Positions 5,395 through 5,942 of a stretch of DNA of 5,942 bases are shown here, one piece after another. Where the stretch lies: assembly GCA_003235785.1 (NCBI GenBank), contig QJYE01000173.1:1-5942 (forward strand), given 5' to 3'. The notes beneath the pieces are model-generated. The model had not been told where the DNA came from and did no database searches. It saw only the letters and a list, made by a program, of their open reading frames with translations. The position numbers were made by a program, and so were the translations under genes. Position 1 is the stretch's first letter. Every line of letters begins with the position of its first letter. Origin of the DNA: Nitrospirota bacterium. Its GTDB lineage: Bacteria > Nitrospirota > Nitrospiria > Nitrospirales > UBA8639.

Positions 5395-5942
5395 TCAGAC
5401 GCCCCATTTCCTTGGAAGGCCATGAGTGCCGGGCGTCACTGCCCCTAAAATCACGGGATGCTTTGCCCCAGTCACTCGCGGCACATTTGCGCACACACCG
5501 TGAACAGTTTGATAGGCCAACACGGCAAACGCTTGAGCCTCAAAAGCCTGACTAGACGATCCACAATCATCCATCGTTCTAACAGGAATGGGATCAAAGG
5601 CCTTCACGAGTTCTGCCCCAAGTCTGGCATTGCGAACTCCTCCACCGCCGAACACCACATCAGCCGGCATGTGTTTTGTCCATTGCTGGGCGTCTCGAAT
5701 CGTGCGGGCAATAAATTGACAACTGGTAGCCAAACAATCATAGAGGGAAAGATGTCGTCTCCGAGCCTGGGCCCAAACCTTGAGCACATACGACTCCCCA
5801 AAAAGTTCCCGCCCAGTGGACTTGGGAGGCTGTCGATTCAGGTAGGGATGAGCCAATAACCACTGCAACAGGCCCTGATGCACTTGCCCACGTTGCGCCA
5901 TACATCCCCCACGATCAATCGTTGTCCGGCCATCGGTGCCCA
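5395..5942 (-). CDS. anmK: Anhydro-N-acetylmuramic acid kinase, C-terminal part (5' end outside window)
   Basis: AnmK phosphorylates and opens 1,6-anhydro-MurNAc to MurNAc-6-phosphate with ATP, a step in cytoplasmic recycling of murein fragments. The window holds about 182 C-terminal residues of a protein usually near 370-390. The frame continues in phase to the right edge (G-T-D-G-R-T-T-I-D-R-G-G-C before the first visible Met), so the ATG at 5901 is internal. Diagnostic blocks are HPYLNRQPPKSTGREL, VVFGGGGVRNARL (the ATP-site glycine turn), SSSQAFEAQAFAVLAYQTVHG and the terminal VTGAKHPVILGAVTPG. The N-terminal ATPase-fold lobe is outside the window. The DUF2726 gene follows on the same strand at 25 bases, so it is probably in the same transcript. 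This is a confident family call based on several separate motifs. Confidence 0.94.
   Translation of the reverse strand, partial: GTDGRTTIDRGGCMAQRGQVHQGLLQWLLAHPYLNRQPPKSTGRELFGESYVLKVWAQARRRHLSLYDCLATSCQFIARTIRDAQQWTKHMPADVVFGGGGVRNARLGAELVKAFDPIPVRTMDDCGSSSQAFEAQAFAVLAYQTVHGVCANVPRVTGAKHPVILGAVTPGTHGLPRKWGV

Noticed and set aside
5458..5859. 133-codon plus-strand open frame opposite anmK.
   Set aside because: Complement of well-conserved AnmK motifs; composition is a shadow of the minus-strand gene.

Overview
The window reads as ordinary chromosomal DNA from a Gram-negative bacterium. The clearest lineage hint is a pyruvoyl-dependent arginine decarboxylase, an archaeal-type enzyme found in only some bacterial phyla, together with DsbA-like, AnmK and ExoIII genes in mid-GC DNA. 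I favour a Nitrospira-like (Nitrospirota) organism. This is inference from family content, not a database match. There is no rRNA, tRNA, CRISPR array, insertion sequence or phage gene.

Layout, left to right. A DsbA-like thiol oxidoreductase enters from the left edge without its N-terminus and active-site Cys pair (1-473, +). A 78-aa zinc-ribbon-type protein follows (615-851, +), then an NAD(P)-dependent aldehyde dehydrogenase (914-2347, +) and the arginine decarboxylase PdaD (2518-3108, +). PdaD converges on an ExoIII-family repair nuclease (3209-3985, -), and a perfect 15-bp inverted repeat lies across the xth stop codon between them. Divergent from xth, after a 196-bp gap, is an unrecognised 206-aa protein (4182-4802, +). 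It converges with only 24 bp to spare on a minus-strand pair: a membrane-anchored DUF2726-type protein (4827-5369, -) and, upstream of it, the C-terminal part of AnmK (5395 to the right edge, -).

The genes do not form one pathway. They cover periplasmic disulfide chemistry, aldehyde oxidation, agmatine/polyamine synthesis, abasic-site repair and peptidoglycan recycling. The probable co-transcribed groups are zinc-ribbon gene plus aldehyde dehydrogenase (62-bp gap) and anmK plus the DUF2726 gene (25-bp gap). The other genes have their own leaders.

I do not see an evident undescribed multi-gene system. The points most worth a second look are: a full-length anti-Shine-Dalgarno match 43 nt ahead of the 206-aa gene with no usable start codon after it and a potential masking hairpin; the orphan 206-aa protein itself; a DUF2726 domain that appears to have lost its acidic core; and the 15-bp inverted repeat at the xth 3' end.
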